The translations under genes were made by a program, and so were the position numbers. A stretch of 64,000 bases of DNA from Mesotaenium endlicherianum (lineage: Eukaryota; Streptophyta; Zygnematophyceae; Zygnematales; Mesotaeniaceae): positions 246,280 through 310,279 of the forward strand of contig WELA01005691.1 in NCBI GenBank assembly GCA_009602735.1. The letters run 5' to 3'. Each line of letters starts with the position of its first letter. Position 1 is the stretch's first letter. Below are positions 52,802-63,230 of this stretch, in pieces. Below the pieces are notes generated by a model. It was not told where the DNA came from. It did no database searches and worked only from the letters and a program-made list of their open reading frames with translations.

Positions 52802-54291
52802 ATGAGGAGGCTCATGCCGTTGATGAATCGGGTCGTGGTTAAAAAAATTGTCCCGGAATCCAAATCAATGGGGGGCGTATTGCTTCCCGAGTCAGCCAAT
52901 ACCAAGGTACTTGTATACATGTTTTCCCCCGTAAGGTGCGATAGCATAGAAGGCAATTCTTACTGTATGTGCCGTGAAGGACTAGAGAATGTTTTTCGTT
53001 TCGCAAAGTCACCTTGCCCTGGCCGCTTATAGAAATTCACTTCCATGTTATTCTCCGGGCTTTGTGATGGTTCGCCTTCATGCAGTGTGCATTGGGGGAA
53101 TATTAATGAGTTCCCATGATCCGTAATCCATTGCAAACAATGTTCTAGTCTAGCTGAGTGTTGTGCTTCATGTGTAGGCTGTGAAATGTATGCCTCTATC
53201 ACTGGTCCAATTATTTTACTGAGTTCTTAGTTGTTTGACAGTCATGGATAAGTCTGGGCCTGAAGACGAACATGGCTATTTGTTTCCTCGTGTCTCTATC
53301 GGTGCTGTTATAACGGTTCATTGTCTATGTTTTCGGGTTGGCTCGTAAAGTGTGAAAAGCCAGTTTCAATTTTGAAAGGCTAGGTGATGAAAGGGCATCT
53401 TCAGAGCCTTTCTTTTGCTGTTGTTTGATTGTTGATATTGGGATGGGGACAAGGAGCCACGTGCATGAAAGTTGCAGGTCACTAACCGAGGTTGTGTTCT
53501 CGTTTCTTAGTCCTCTCAATGAAGCATCTTTTGTTTCTTTTCTTATTGACCTCTGGAAGCCCTATCTTCAGCGTCTGTACATTGACATGTGCTTATGCAG
53601 TTGCATCATGGCACAGTAGTTGCTGTTGGTCCTGGAGCAAGAACAAAAGATGGTAACACAATTTCCATCAGCATAAAGGAGGGAGATACAGTGCTTTTGC
53701 CACAGTATGGAGGTACATGTGTCCAGCTATCAAAAGAAGAGTACGTTGCTCGCGTGCCATTGCTTACGTGCTTGTTTGTTGCGCAGTACAATGAGCTTTA
53801 AGTTGGATGTTTCAAAAATAGATGTGCTGAAGAGCGGGACATCCGTATGTCCCCTCGTGTACTATTTGAAGTTGGCCATCTACTCACTGTGCTGCTTGAC
53901 TTCTTCTCTTGAATGTGGTAAGTCATTCGTGGTTTTTGGCCTTTGAAAGCAATCAGGACAAGCACTATCCATGTTGCTGGCTCTCTAGGATGGTAGGTCA
54001 TTGTACTCCAGGAGAAGCACTGCGCGGCAGAAGATGTTTGAGGGTTATTGGTGATGGGTTCTTAGTGGGCACCTGCCGGCTGTTGGGGCACAAGCATTGG
54101 AGTGATTTCTACCGGTTGTTGCTGGCCTTGAGCTTGGGTACATAAGGAGATTCCTGCCATGTGCTCACTTGCCCTTCTACCTCACGATGTAACATTCTTA
54201 GTCTCATGCTCATGAGGTGTCATGTGTGTTGGTTGTCTTGGACAGGTTGTGGGTGTATGAGGCTGATGACATTTTGTGTCGATTTGAATAA
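52802..54291 (+). CDS. CPN10: Mitochondrial-type chaperonin 10 (GroES/Cpn10), three coding exons
   Basis: The exons are 52,802-52,906, 53,601-53,740 and 54,246-54,291. Introns start GTACTT and GTACGT and end GCAG and ACAG, in phases 0 and 2, and the joined frame gives 96 residues. Cpn10 forms the seven-membered lid of chaperonin 60. Visible features are LMPLMNRVVVKKI, GGVLLPESANTK (start of the mobile loop region), HHGTVVAVGPGARTKDG, IKEGDTVLLPQYGG and DDILCRFE at the C-terminus, where DEDILGxL is usual. The length matches single-domain Cpn10, not the plastid double-domain Cpn20. The last exon is the least conserved and the least certain. It is the only convincing host gene. Confidence 0.88.
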
Positions 54292-55350
54292 TGCGCATGC
54301 GCATCTTGGAAAGAGTACGTAGATAGTCATATAGGTGCCTTCCAAGGGCCTTGTAGAGGTCTTAGAAGTTTGGCCACGTTTTTCTCCTGTTATAGAACAT
54401 TGGTAAGAAGTGTCTTGGGGTGACAAATTTAGTTACTTGGCAATGACTTGTACTCTTCGAGATTGATTTGAATCAACTACGTTCCGGACACTATTCTGCT
54501 TGACAATTCGTCACGTGTATGCATAGTTTTGCAAGACTGTAAGTTATGTCTCCTAGTAAAGAAGGCAAGTAGCTTCAAAAGAGTTGAGCGAGTAAGGCTT
54601 GCAAATTCCTTGGCGATTGTATATGCTTGCCTAGAAATTTTCATGAGAACTTTTGGCGCCAAAGTAATCAAGTCGCAAGATAAAAGTGATAGTTATTGTG
54701 GGTAATGCTAGTCTACATAAGTCTTGGTGGCTTTGTTTGTGCTATTTTTTGCCACAAGCTCGAAGTTGCTCCTTGGACATGTCTTCCTGCCCCTCAATGG
54801 TACCTAAATGTAAGGGTGTAGGCATTTAAAGTCAACTTTACATCATGTGTTTTTCAAGCTCAAACATTCTTCATGTAGTGCGCTTAACCTAACACTTGGA
54901 ACCCAACACTGTGTACACATGAGCTCGTACGAGGGAATTGAGGCATCATCTTGGCTACATCATCATGTCGCTACCAAAAAGGTCACTTATTAGGCGTGTG
55001 AATGAGGCGTATCACAAGCATAGCCCCAATTCGTTTATCATAGTCCAATTTTGTTCAGTATGCTTAATCTCACTTAGACCTTGAATGGGGCCCACATGTA
55101 TGTGTGCAGCAATAGGTTGTAATTGGTTGATAGTCAATTATTTTGTCATACGTGTTGTGTGCAACGTTCAAGGCACGACATTCGTGGAACTGCAAATTTG
55201 CATTTCCACGTCAATATACAAAAGACCTTCTTCGTGCAATTCTTTAGTCTCCTCAAACTCATGACTTCCTACTGCTCCGTGCATAGCCCACGACAACTTG
55301 GAAGTAGAAGATTGACAATGCTAGCCAATTATTGGCTCCGCACACAACTG
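54292..55350. other. Downstream flank of the Cpn10 gene, nothing recognised
   Basis: No domain-like reading frame or repeat with a partner in the window was found. The 3' untranslated region presumably lies in the first few hundred bases. Confidence 0.4.
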
Positions 55351-55683
55351 TGCCTAACAGTGTCGGTCTCCTGGCACGTGTGTGGCTTTCCAGCACGTGT
55401 GCCGTCGACTTGGTCGATGTTTCGGTGGTGGTCCTCGCGTGTGGGCTTTTCTCGGTCGACTGGTCGGTGCGTCTCGGCACGTGGGAATCAGTCGATTGTC
55501 CTTAGCACGTGTGTCGGTGCTGACTTGCTTGAGGTTGACTCATTTCTCGCTTTCCTGAACTTGAGCAAATGCAAAAAGAGATTGCCAAAAGGTGTCTTCC
55601 CCTTTGCATTGAAACCCCTCATAAATCCTATTTAGGACTCAGCACATTTTGCATAGAATTCCCATCCTTTAGTTTTCCTTACA
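55351..55683. repeat. Direct repeat 1 of the TRIM-like element
   Basis: 333 bases containing several CACGTGT words (G-box-like) and GGTTGACTCATTT. It pairs with 56,953-57,286. Confidence 0.75.
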
Positions 55684-56952
55684 AGGACAGAAGCATCTTA
55701 CTTCCAAATAGGCTTTCGCCCAAGTTGACGGTTTAATTAAGTGAACAAGTTTGATGTTTGCAAAAATCACGTCTAAGCACATTAACACACACACACAACA
55801 CCAACTTCAGAGAACATTGCCCATCAGGGATTTCGCTTAACTTTCACAAAGTCACAACTTACAAAGCTCTGAAACTATGGCATCTATGCCGACCTGGTTT
55901 GAGCTCTTTGCCCAACACAACGCCTTAGCAGTTCCCACTCCAGGGTAGGCTCACTTAGTTCTTCACTAAGAGTTTTTTTGGTTAACTCTGCTTTTGCTTT
56001 GAGCAATTCGGCAAAAAAGTATTCTGAGAACTTGGAAACTAACACAACACTCATGATTTTATGTGCTTTCACACACTTGTGGTGCCTGATCCAACTCTGC
56101 GCTAGAAATTCTAGCAGATTCTATTTTGTAAGCTCTCGCTACTTTCTACAAGAAAGATCCCTTCTTGGGAACTCCTTAACTCCAACTTTTCTATGATACA
56201 CAAAGAACAAATCTTCAAGCGACGGCTAGAGCGTGCCTCCTTGGCTCTCTTGTGGCCTTGGGAACTCCTTTCTCCTTTGCGTCCTTCCCTTCTATTCTTC
56301 TCTCTCTCTTGCGCTCCTTTTGCTGCCTTGGCAAATGTGCGCTGCAAGAATGAGGAGAGAGCGTGCAAAGCTTGTGCCTTACCAAGGCACGCATGCAAGC
56401 CTCTCTCTCTCTCGGGAGTTCCCGCATTGCGTCACACTTCTCACACAACGCATGCATGCAATCTCGAGTTTATCACTCGAGCAGCTTAACTTCTTGGTAA
56501 GCATGCAAGCTTGGCTCACGTCGTAGCCCATGTCCCTTGGGTGGCTTCTTAATTCCTGGCAACCTTGGCCAAAGTCTAGCGACAAAGATCGCCGTCTAGT
56601 CATCGCTTCTGACGCGGCAAGTTTTGCATGTCTGCAGTACGGTCAGCTTCGCAACAGACTTGGCATTTACTCTTGGCTCTTCAGCCTAGTCAACTTCCCG
56701 ACTGATCTATCAATTCTTGCAGGCTTGAGCTTAGTTAGCTTTCCGGCTGATTGGACCGGGAAACCTCACTCACCCGTGAGCGTCGGGTTTCACCTGACTT
56801 CTGGTCAAGCTCACACGTGGCCTGAACCAGTGTTGACCTGTCGGTGGTCAACTGATGGAACTGAAGTCAGCGTTGACCTCCGTACCACGGCGGCCGTGAC
56901 TTGCGCTGCGCGTGCGGCACCGTCAGACGAATAGTGGTCGCAATAGCTATCG

Positions 56953-57286
56953 TGCCTAACAGTGTCGGTCTTCTGGCACGTGTGTGGCTTTCGAGCACGG
57001 GTGCCGTCAACCTCGTCAATGTGTCGGTGGTCCTTCTCCTCGCTTGTGGGCTTTTCCTGCTCAACTGGTCGGTGCGTCTCGGCACTTGAAAATTTTCCTG
57101 GTTGATTGCCATTAACACGTGTGTGGATGAGGACCTACTTGAGGTTGACTCATTTTTGGCTTCTCTGGACTTGAGCAAATGCGCAGAGAGAATGCTATAA
57201 GATGTTTTCCCCTTTGCACTCAAACCCCTCATAACTCCTTCTCAGGACTTCGCAAATTTTGCAAAATGTTCCCATCCTTCCTTACA
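56953..57286. repeat. Direct repeat 2 of the TRIM-like element
   Basis: 334 bases, colinear with repeat 1, with scattered substitutions and a short deletion before the CCTTACA end. Confidence 0.75.
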
Positions 57287-57334
57287 CCCCTCCCTTTCAG
57301 CTGAGGCGTCCCTGCCCATGTCGCTGAAAGTAGT

Positions 57335-57830
57335 TTATTTTCCAACTTTGCAATTGGAGGGTCTAGGAAAGAAGTCGGGACATTCCCAAAGTCCTACCAT
57401 GATGTCTTTGTCCCCAATGCTAACAGTGTGCCAACGAGATCCACACTTATCGCAAGTTACCATTACCTCTTGATCATCCAGCACTTTGCAGTTGGCACAT
57501 GGAGTGGCTGGCACCAATTCTTTCGGCACAACCCTTATCGTAGGATCAATACAGGGCAAGTGGCACAGCAAATAACTCAGCACATGAATCCACATGGTTT
57601 TGCCGTCGGAGCCTTCCAGCTTTAACACTCCATTACCAAATGCATGCTTCACACGCAAGTTCCGTGCACCTAAATTGTTGTTGATCGTGATGTTGGTCTG
57701 CCGCTTCTTGGAGACAAGATGTCCTTCTTGGATCTGCGTCATCTGTAGGCGGTAGCTTCCATCTTGTGTCTTCACGTATCGCTGCGTATCTTTTGTGTGC
57801 AATTTTCGTGTTGTCCAGCGCTACAGGCAT
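57335..57830 (-). pseudogene. Gypsy post-integrase region with PHD-like zinc finger
   Basis: A linker resembling the usual post-integrase segment (AHKRYAAIREDTRWKL; HAFGNGVLKLEGSDGKTMW) leads to CANCKVLDDQEVMVTCDKCGSRWHT and WECPDF. The first two Cys pairs, the GSRWH and the WxC of a PHD finger are present. The Cys pair after the His is lost. Full PHD fingers bind histone H3 tails; a role in choosing insertion sites is inference. Confidence 0.7.
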
Positions 57831-57959
57831 CTAGGGTTCAAACAACACCTTGTGGCACATCATGACCTTTAACAACTTGTCAGGGCTGTCTAGGTCTTTC
57901 ACCTGCTCAATCTCCTGCTTGATGCTGCTGGGCACTGCTGGACTTCTATCAAATAGAAT

Positions 57960-58633
57960 CTCATAAGGCAAATAGTTTGCCAGTGCAGCTTGTTTGCTAA
58001 ATCTGTACCCCATTACTAGCCGCGGCAGGGCCAAATCCCAATCGCGCTTGTCATGTTCCAGACAGTGCTTACGCAGTGCAGACTCGGTGATTTGCACCAT
58101 CCGTTCCGCTAGACCACCAGCTTGTGGATGATCTCTTGTACAGCAATGATCGATGAACCATTTATCCAAGAGTTTTTGAAATGACCCTTGGAACTCAGAC
58201 CTCTGGTCCGCACTTCGACTAGAGCTCCATGTCGCACAATAACATTGTTGAGGAGCGCTTCCGCGGTCCCTAAACTCTCCTTATCGATCAGAGGGACAAC
58301 CTCAACCCACTTAGAAAAAAAGTGCTCAATCATAACCATGATGTATTTGCTACCTCGCTTTGACAGCGGTAGCTCACCTGCAAGATTGCACCTCCAACGG
58401 TAACCTAGGCCCATGATTGGCAATGGTTGCAAGTGTGGATGTCGCTGAGTGAAAGCAGCCTTGACGCGGTCGCAGCTTTTACAGGCTTTGACCACTTCCT
58501 CACACAGTTGCTTCATACTCCTCCACCAGAAAGACAGCTCCAAAAAACTGTATGCATTTTTGACCCCAAAGTGGCCCATATTTTCATGCATTTCCTGCAC
58601 GAGAGCTCGCCTTGTGGTGGATTTTGGCACCAA
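57960..58633 (-). pseudogene. Gypsy integrase
   Basis: The HHCC domain (MHENMGHFGVKNAYSFLELSFWWRSM, CKSCDRVKAAF) is followed by LPLSKRGSKYIMVMIEHFFSKWVE (first catalytic Asp position reads Glu-His), then after a frameshift DHCCTRDHPQAGGLAERMVQ (catalytic Glu) and DWDLALPRLVMGYRFSKQAAL. It is a conserved but broken integrase. Confidence 0.85.
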
Positions 58634-58999
58634 CTTTTCTTCACCATTTTCTTCAACCTTGAGAAAGTTATTGTGTTCCTAGCAAACCTCCTTGCGCGCT
58701 AGCTCACCTGGTCTCTCGCTTTTGGAAATTTAGGATGGACTCCTGTCTTGAGCAGAGTAACTTGATCTTTCTAGATCTCTAGGCTGAACAGGGATGGAAG
58801 CGCAGCTTCACCTGGCTGTGCTATACCAACCAATTCGGCTAGAGTGTCCACGTCTTTGTCCTCCCGTGCTCTGGTCCTGTCATTCAAAAATGGATCAGGA
58901 TTCCAACTAAGTCCATCGGCGTCGTTGTTCAGCACACCTGCTCGGTGCACCATTGTCATCTGGGAATCTTGCAGCTTGAGAGCTCAGGGAGCTAGCTTA

Positions 59000-60230
59000 C
59001 CAGTGAGGTTTCCGTTCTTCATTAGCCAAACCAAAGACAAGTGCACCTGTGATCAGCGTGAAGGGTGTTTTCCACTGATACTCTCTAAATTGCGCGACGG
59101 CCCAAACCACTGCCAATAACTCTCCTTCGTACAATGAGTAGTTGCTCTCTGCTCGATTCTTAGAGCAAGATGTATATGCAATTACGTACTCCTCGTGAGG
59201 ACTTTTGGCGTGTGTGAGCATTGCGCCAATTCCCACACGACCTGGTGTGTGTGCAGGTTGATTGGCTTAGTGTAGTCTGGCGTGCAAAAAATTGGGGCTG
59301 TCACCAGCCTCTTTTTTAGCTTGTTCATGGCCTTCTCCTGGGCTTCTGTCCACACGATGGGTACATCCTTTTTCAGGAGTTTTGCCAAGGGTGTCACAAT
59401 TTTGCTATAACTTTTCACAAATTTGTGGTAATACGCACTAAGTCCTAGCAAGGCTTTCAGCATGCTACATTCGCAGGTGCATGTATTTTGTAAATGGCCT
59501 CAGTCTTCACAGCCTGAGGAGACATGTTCCCAATCTCATGTCTTAAGTAGGGCACATGTGCCTCAGAAATTTTGCACTTTCCAGGATGCAGCGTAATCTA
59601 GAATTTCTCCACATCCTTTTCAAGTGCTCAAGGTGTTGCTCGACTGACTCGCTAAACACCACGACATCATCAATGTATGGCTCTGTAAAGTCCAACCCTT
59701 CCAGCACCTTGTCCATAGTCCTTTGAAGTTTAGCAAGAGATTCTAAATGGCAATACTGTTCATTGCCACAGATCCCTTTGAGCCCAGAAAGGGGTCTTAC
59801 CTCAAGCTTCTCATTTCACAGAGATTCGATTAAAACCTTGGCACGAATCCATGATGATGAACACCTTTCCGGTGGTGGCAATAGAGAAAATCCGCTCCGG
59901 CGTAGGCATCACATAGCTGTGTGGCTCTGTAGATTTAACCTCCTGTAGTTGCCACATATTTGAGTGGAACTGTAATTGCCATCCTCACCTTTCTTTGCTA
60001 AGACTACTTTGGGAGCTCCACGTACGGAAGTTGATTTCTCAATCATCCTAAACTTTTGCAACTCTTGGCAGGAATTCTGCATACAGTCTCACTTTGTCTG
60101 ACTGAGCTTATGTGGTCCTAATCGAAGAAGTTTATCGGTAGTTAGTGTGATTTCACACACGTTGCCAGTGGCTCTGCAAACCTCTTGCATAGTGAAAGAG
60201 AACACCTTGCGGTTCTTCCTCAACAGCCTT
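59000..60230 (-). pseudogene. Gypsy reverse transcriptase and RNase H
   Basis: In several frames: IEKSTSVRGAPKVVLAKKGEDG, NYRRLNLQ, RTMDKVLEGLDFTEPYIDDVVVFS (YIDD intact, about 59,670), HLEHLKRM, then KALLGLSAYYHKFVKSYSKI. RNase H follows with MLTHAKSPHEEYVIAYTSCSKN and ANYSLYEGELLAVVWAVAQF (SNYSLYEGELLAV). Multiple stops and indels make it inactive. Confidence 0.83.
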
Positions 60231-60603
60231 TCTAGCTGTGCTCTTTGCTAAACGGAGGCCATTTTCCCAATGGCAAATGTCTCAGTTTCTGGCTGCTTCT
60301 CTCCAGCAAAGGCATCCAGTAGTTGCTACTCTTTGGGTCCAAGTGGGGGATTTTCACCCTCCTCCTTCCCCGCAGTCTGATCACTTGGTGGCGGAGTGAC
60401 AGGCTTTTTGAACTGCTCCTCCTAAGGCTTAGGCTTTGTTGCCTTACCTTTAGGTCCTTTACCCTTCCCTTGCGGTCTGCGTTTCTCTGAGTGTGAGTCA
60501 AACTTCAGCCGCCTCTTGATCGGTTATTGTAGGAACCGTTCTTTGTCTTTGCGAGTCCAGCTGTTACCCGCCCCGCCTGTTCGAGTAGTGGACGTGTATT
60601 GGC

Positions 60604-61101
60604 TATAGTGAAACAAATAGATAAAGTACTTAATAAAGAGACTTTATCTATTCAAGACTAGGATCTTTGAACACAAGTAGTAGCTTCTTGAAAGAGAGAT
60701 GACTTCTGGAAACTTAAAATATTTTTGGAATTTGGCACGTACAAGAGTGATTCTCCCCTCATTTCTACGTTCTAGCTCTTGTTAATATACTTGCTACATA
60801 ATTAGTTTCTAGGAAGGTGCATGTTGATGTGTTGGCACCCAACACATCCCAAAACTTGCCACCTCTTTCTAGAATAATTTACACATGTCTTTTTGACCTA
60901 AAAATGGCACATTTGACTTTTGCCACATGGAGTTCTTCTAGGTCCTTCCTCCAACTTTGAAAATGCCTTAGAAGGTTCAGAAGACATGAACCAAGTTACT
61001 AGAGTATCTATTCACTCTTGAATCCACACAACACTACTTTGAGTATATTCAAAAGCATAAAAAGTGAAGCAAACTAATATAATAGAACTTAAATCACTAC
61101 A
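60604..61101 (-). repeat. Gypsy LTR (498 bp), second copy of the 29.8-kb LTR
   Basis: This is colinear with 29,796-30,297, including the GATGTGTTGGCACCCAACACA palindrome. Its flanks (TTGGC, ACCAC) do not match and no primer site follows, so it is a leftover or truncated end rather than a clean solo LTR. It lies between the PHD-gypsy remnant and the methyltransferase locus. Confidence 0.82.
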
Positions 61102-61406
61102 ACCACTTACCTGGACGCTGCCTCACTTAGTCATGGCGGTGTGATCCGTGTGTTGTCCACCCATAGCGTAGATGATGTGAGTAATGTAGATCTGTTTGCC
61201 GCTTCTTTGCCTTGTGGCGGAGTCTCGTCATGGTGATCTCCGTCTGCCACGGGGGTGTCTTCCCTTTCCTAAGGTGTACTTAGCCAGCCAGCCTATTGAC
61301 TATGCGTTCCCGCAGCTCATTAATGCGTGTCAATTCAGCCATCCCAGCTTCTTTGAGCGGAGTCTTGTGCAGCATTTTGGAGCATTGGGGTCACCTCCAG
61401 GTGTTT

Positions 61407-62475
61407 CTAAACGTTCCGGTCAGGTCTCTTTTCCAATGTGGGTACCGCAAATATTCCAATAGATACTGTTGGCGGCTTGGGCATAGGCTTGTTGGCCAAA
61501 GTCGTTTGTTGCCGAGTCATAATACTCTCCAGCAACCAGGTCATGGTATGTTGCCCAATCACATTGCCAAAGATTTTGGCCACCTTTGTCCTCCCAAGCT
61601 TGTAGATGACGTCCACAACAACCTGCTCTAGAAGTCCCCCAATCAACTTCCCTTTTCCATAGCATATGGTTTTTGCCAAAGAGAGCCCGTGGCGAAGTCT
61701 CTAACCATTCTAGCTCCTTGGTGAAAGCTTATGACTCAAGGCTATGAAGGTAGGCAGAACCTCCTTGGGTTTCCTTGGTTTGTTGATGCTATATCGAGGG
61801 TACATTTTCCTCCTTGTCACTGGTTTAGTAATTACTCCCCGCACTTCTCCCACGCATCTTGTGTTGGGTGGTTGTTGTGAGATAGTCTTCATAGCCCTCA
61901 AATATTTGATGGGCATACCGGTTGTGTAGAATATCCTGGCTCGTTGAGACAGTCCTCCGTGCCTTGCGTCATTTAGCAAGGCATGATACGCCAAGATGGA
62001 GTCAAAGGTCAATCATGGAGCCCTTGGATTCATCTCCTTGTACTCCAATCCTGGGTGCACATTCTCAGTCACAAACACAGGTGGACGCTGACGCTGGCAT
62101 TGCTGCAGCGAGAGGATGATTGTCACCATCTTTTCCCAGTGTTGTGGTCTATGATCATTGAATCCTCTTCTCATTCCAGCTTGAGAAAATGGTTGGCACG
62201 GAAATCCAACAAATACCTATCAATCCGGTATGGATGCAAGGTTTCCAACCTGACGCTCATAATGCATCCGTCAGCCATGTGCTCCACGTCCTGGTATGCT
62301 GGCGTCAAACCCTTGGAATGATACATCTGCCGAATTTGACTTATGGCTCCGTGAAAAGCGCAAAAGGTGTTGTCGTCGTGGTCCACATAGAGGATTTTAG
62401 ACACTCTGATCCCCCTTTGAATCAAAGCCCTAGTCTCGGATCCCAATGCACCAAATGTTTTAGTACCATCACTCC
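61407..62475 (-). pseudogene. Cytosine-C5 DNA methyltransferase domain fused to copia RT (locus B)
   Basis: Minus strand, in order: TFGALGSETRALIQRGI (motif I position), KILYVDHDDNTFCAF (motif II), a frameshift of one or two bases at about 62,218, VFVGFPCQPFSQAGMRRGFN (motif IV; catalytic Cys of PCQ intact), PPVFVTENVHPGLE (motif VI), GGLSQRARIFYTTG (motif VIII, QRxR), and in another frame KIFGNVIGQHTMTWLLESI (motif X). A TGA at about 62,030 and further frameshifts inactivate it. No intron needs to be assumed. PCQPFSQAG resembles bacterial and DNMT1-like enzymes more than locus A. It joins the copia RT fragment directly and in the same direction. Confidence 0.88.
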
Positions 62476-62889
62476 AATTTGTTGGAGAGGATTTTCAATT
62501 TGAATTGATTTTGGGAATTTGACATTAGCAAATCCCTCTGGTTGCTCCATGAAGACCTCCTCCACCTAATCTCCATGCAAAAATGCAGTCTTTACGTACA
62601 TGTGATGCATCTCCATATCCTCTACTGCAGCAATCTGTGCCACAACTCTCACTGTGATAATCTTGGCAACTGGTGCACAGGTCTCATGATAGTCCTCTCC
62701 TTCTTATCTAACCCTTCGCCACAAATCGCGCCTTCTATTTGTCCACTGACCCATTTGCCTTTCTCTTCTTCTTAGAGATCCATCTGCATCCCACAACCTT
62801 CTTACCGGGTGGCACATTTGCTACGTCCCATGTCTCATTCTTGGCCAATGACTCCATGTCTTCCTCAGGAGCCGTCCTCCACTTAGCTA
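62476..62889 (-). pseudogene. Ty1/copia reverse transcriptase N-terminal fragment
   Basis: Minus strand: AKWRTAPEEDMESLAKNETWDVANVPPGKKVVGCRW, KARFVAKG, then [24 protein letters not shown] and VFMEQPEGFANVKFPK. The last part aligns with the copia RT at the start of the window. It ends where the methyltransferase homology begins, and upstream it is cut at 62,890. Confidence 0.88.
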
Positions 62890-63230
62890 CAGTGTTACGC
62901 TGATCGCCGAATTGGCCGACCTTCGTACGCTTAGTTAAGCGAACTAAGTCGGTTTGCCGAACTAAGCGTACAGAAAGTATTTCACTTGTGCGCGCCGCCT
63001 AGGGACGTTACGTTGTCCTTTACGTGTGTGAGCGTTGGGGTTCTTCCACTCGTGAGTCTAAAAAACACATCTATTGACGCGATTGGAATTTTTAAGTACA
63101 ATGTGGCAGTTTTGCTGCAATGACAGGACTCCAAAAATCTGCAAAATCGATAACGCTCGCTTGCGTCTTTGCGATTGCTCACTAATTTTGGTTCACTGCG
63201 CAAAGGCACAAGTTCAATAGAAGCCACCAA
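62890..63230. mobile_element. Possible end of a hAT-like element
   Basis: CAGTGTTACGCTGATCGCC at 62,890 interrupts the copia RT and resembles the hAT-type ends at 17,575 and 35,083. The following DNA contains CTTAGTTAAGCGAAC/GAACTAAGCGTACAG words like those near 35,000. The other end is not identified and may lie beyond the window. Confidence 0.4.

Larger units (their letters stand above)
55351..57286. mobile_element. TRIM-like non-coding element with 333-bp direct repeats
   Basis: Two direct repeats (55,351-55,683 and 56,953-57,286) share TGCCTAACAGTGTCGGTC at one end and CCTTACA at the other, with strong similarity throughout. The 1.27-kb interior has no recognisable gag or pol. Ends of TG...CA type on either strand suggest LTRs. 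No clear primer site or target duplication was found, so orientation is undecided. It fits a terminal-repeat retrotransposon in miniature, or a large non-autonomous derivative. Confidence 0.65.
57335..60540 (-). mobile_element. Ty3/gypsy pol with C-terminal PHD-like finger
   Basis: Reading leftward, the order is RT (about 60,230-59,460), RNase H (59,463-59,000), integrase zinc domain and core (58,633-57,960) and a C-terminal region with a PHD-like finger (57,802-57,335). Frameshifts and stops are frequent. Gag and LTRs of its own were not recognised. It has the same architecture as the element at 13.2-15.95 kb. Confidence 0.85.

Noticed and set aside
62200-62225. An intron acceptor (GATAG|GTATTT) inside methyltransferase locus B
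   Set aside because: The protein pattern continues directly across the site if one or two bases are added or removed, so a frameshift is the simpler reading. No matching donor is evident.
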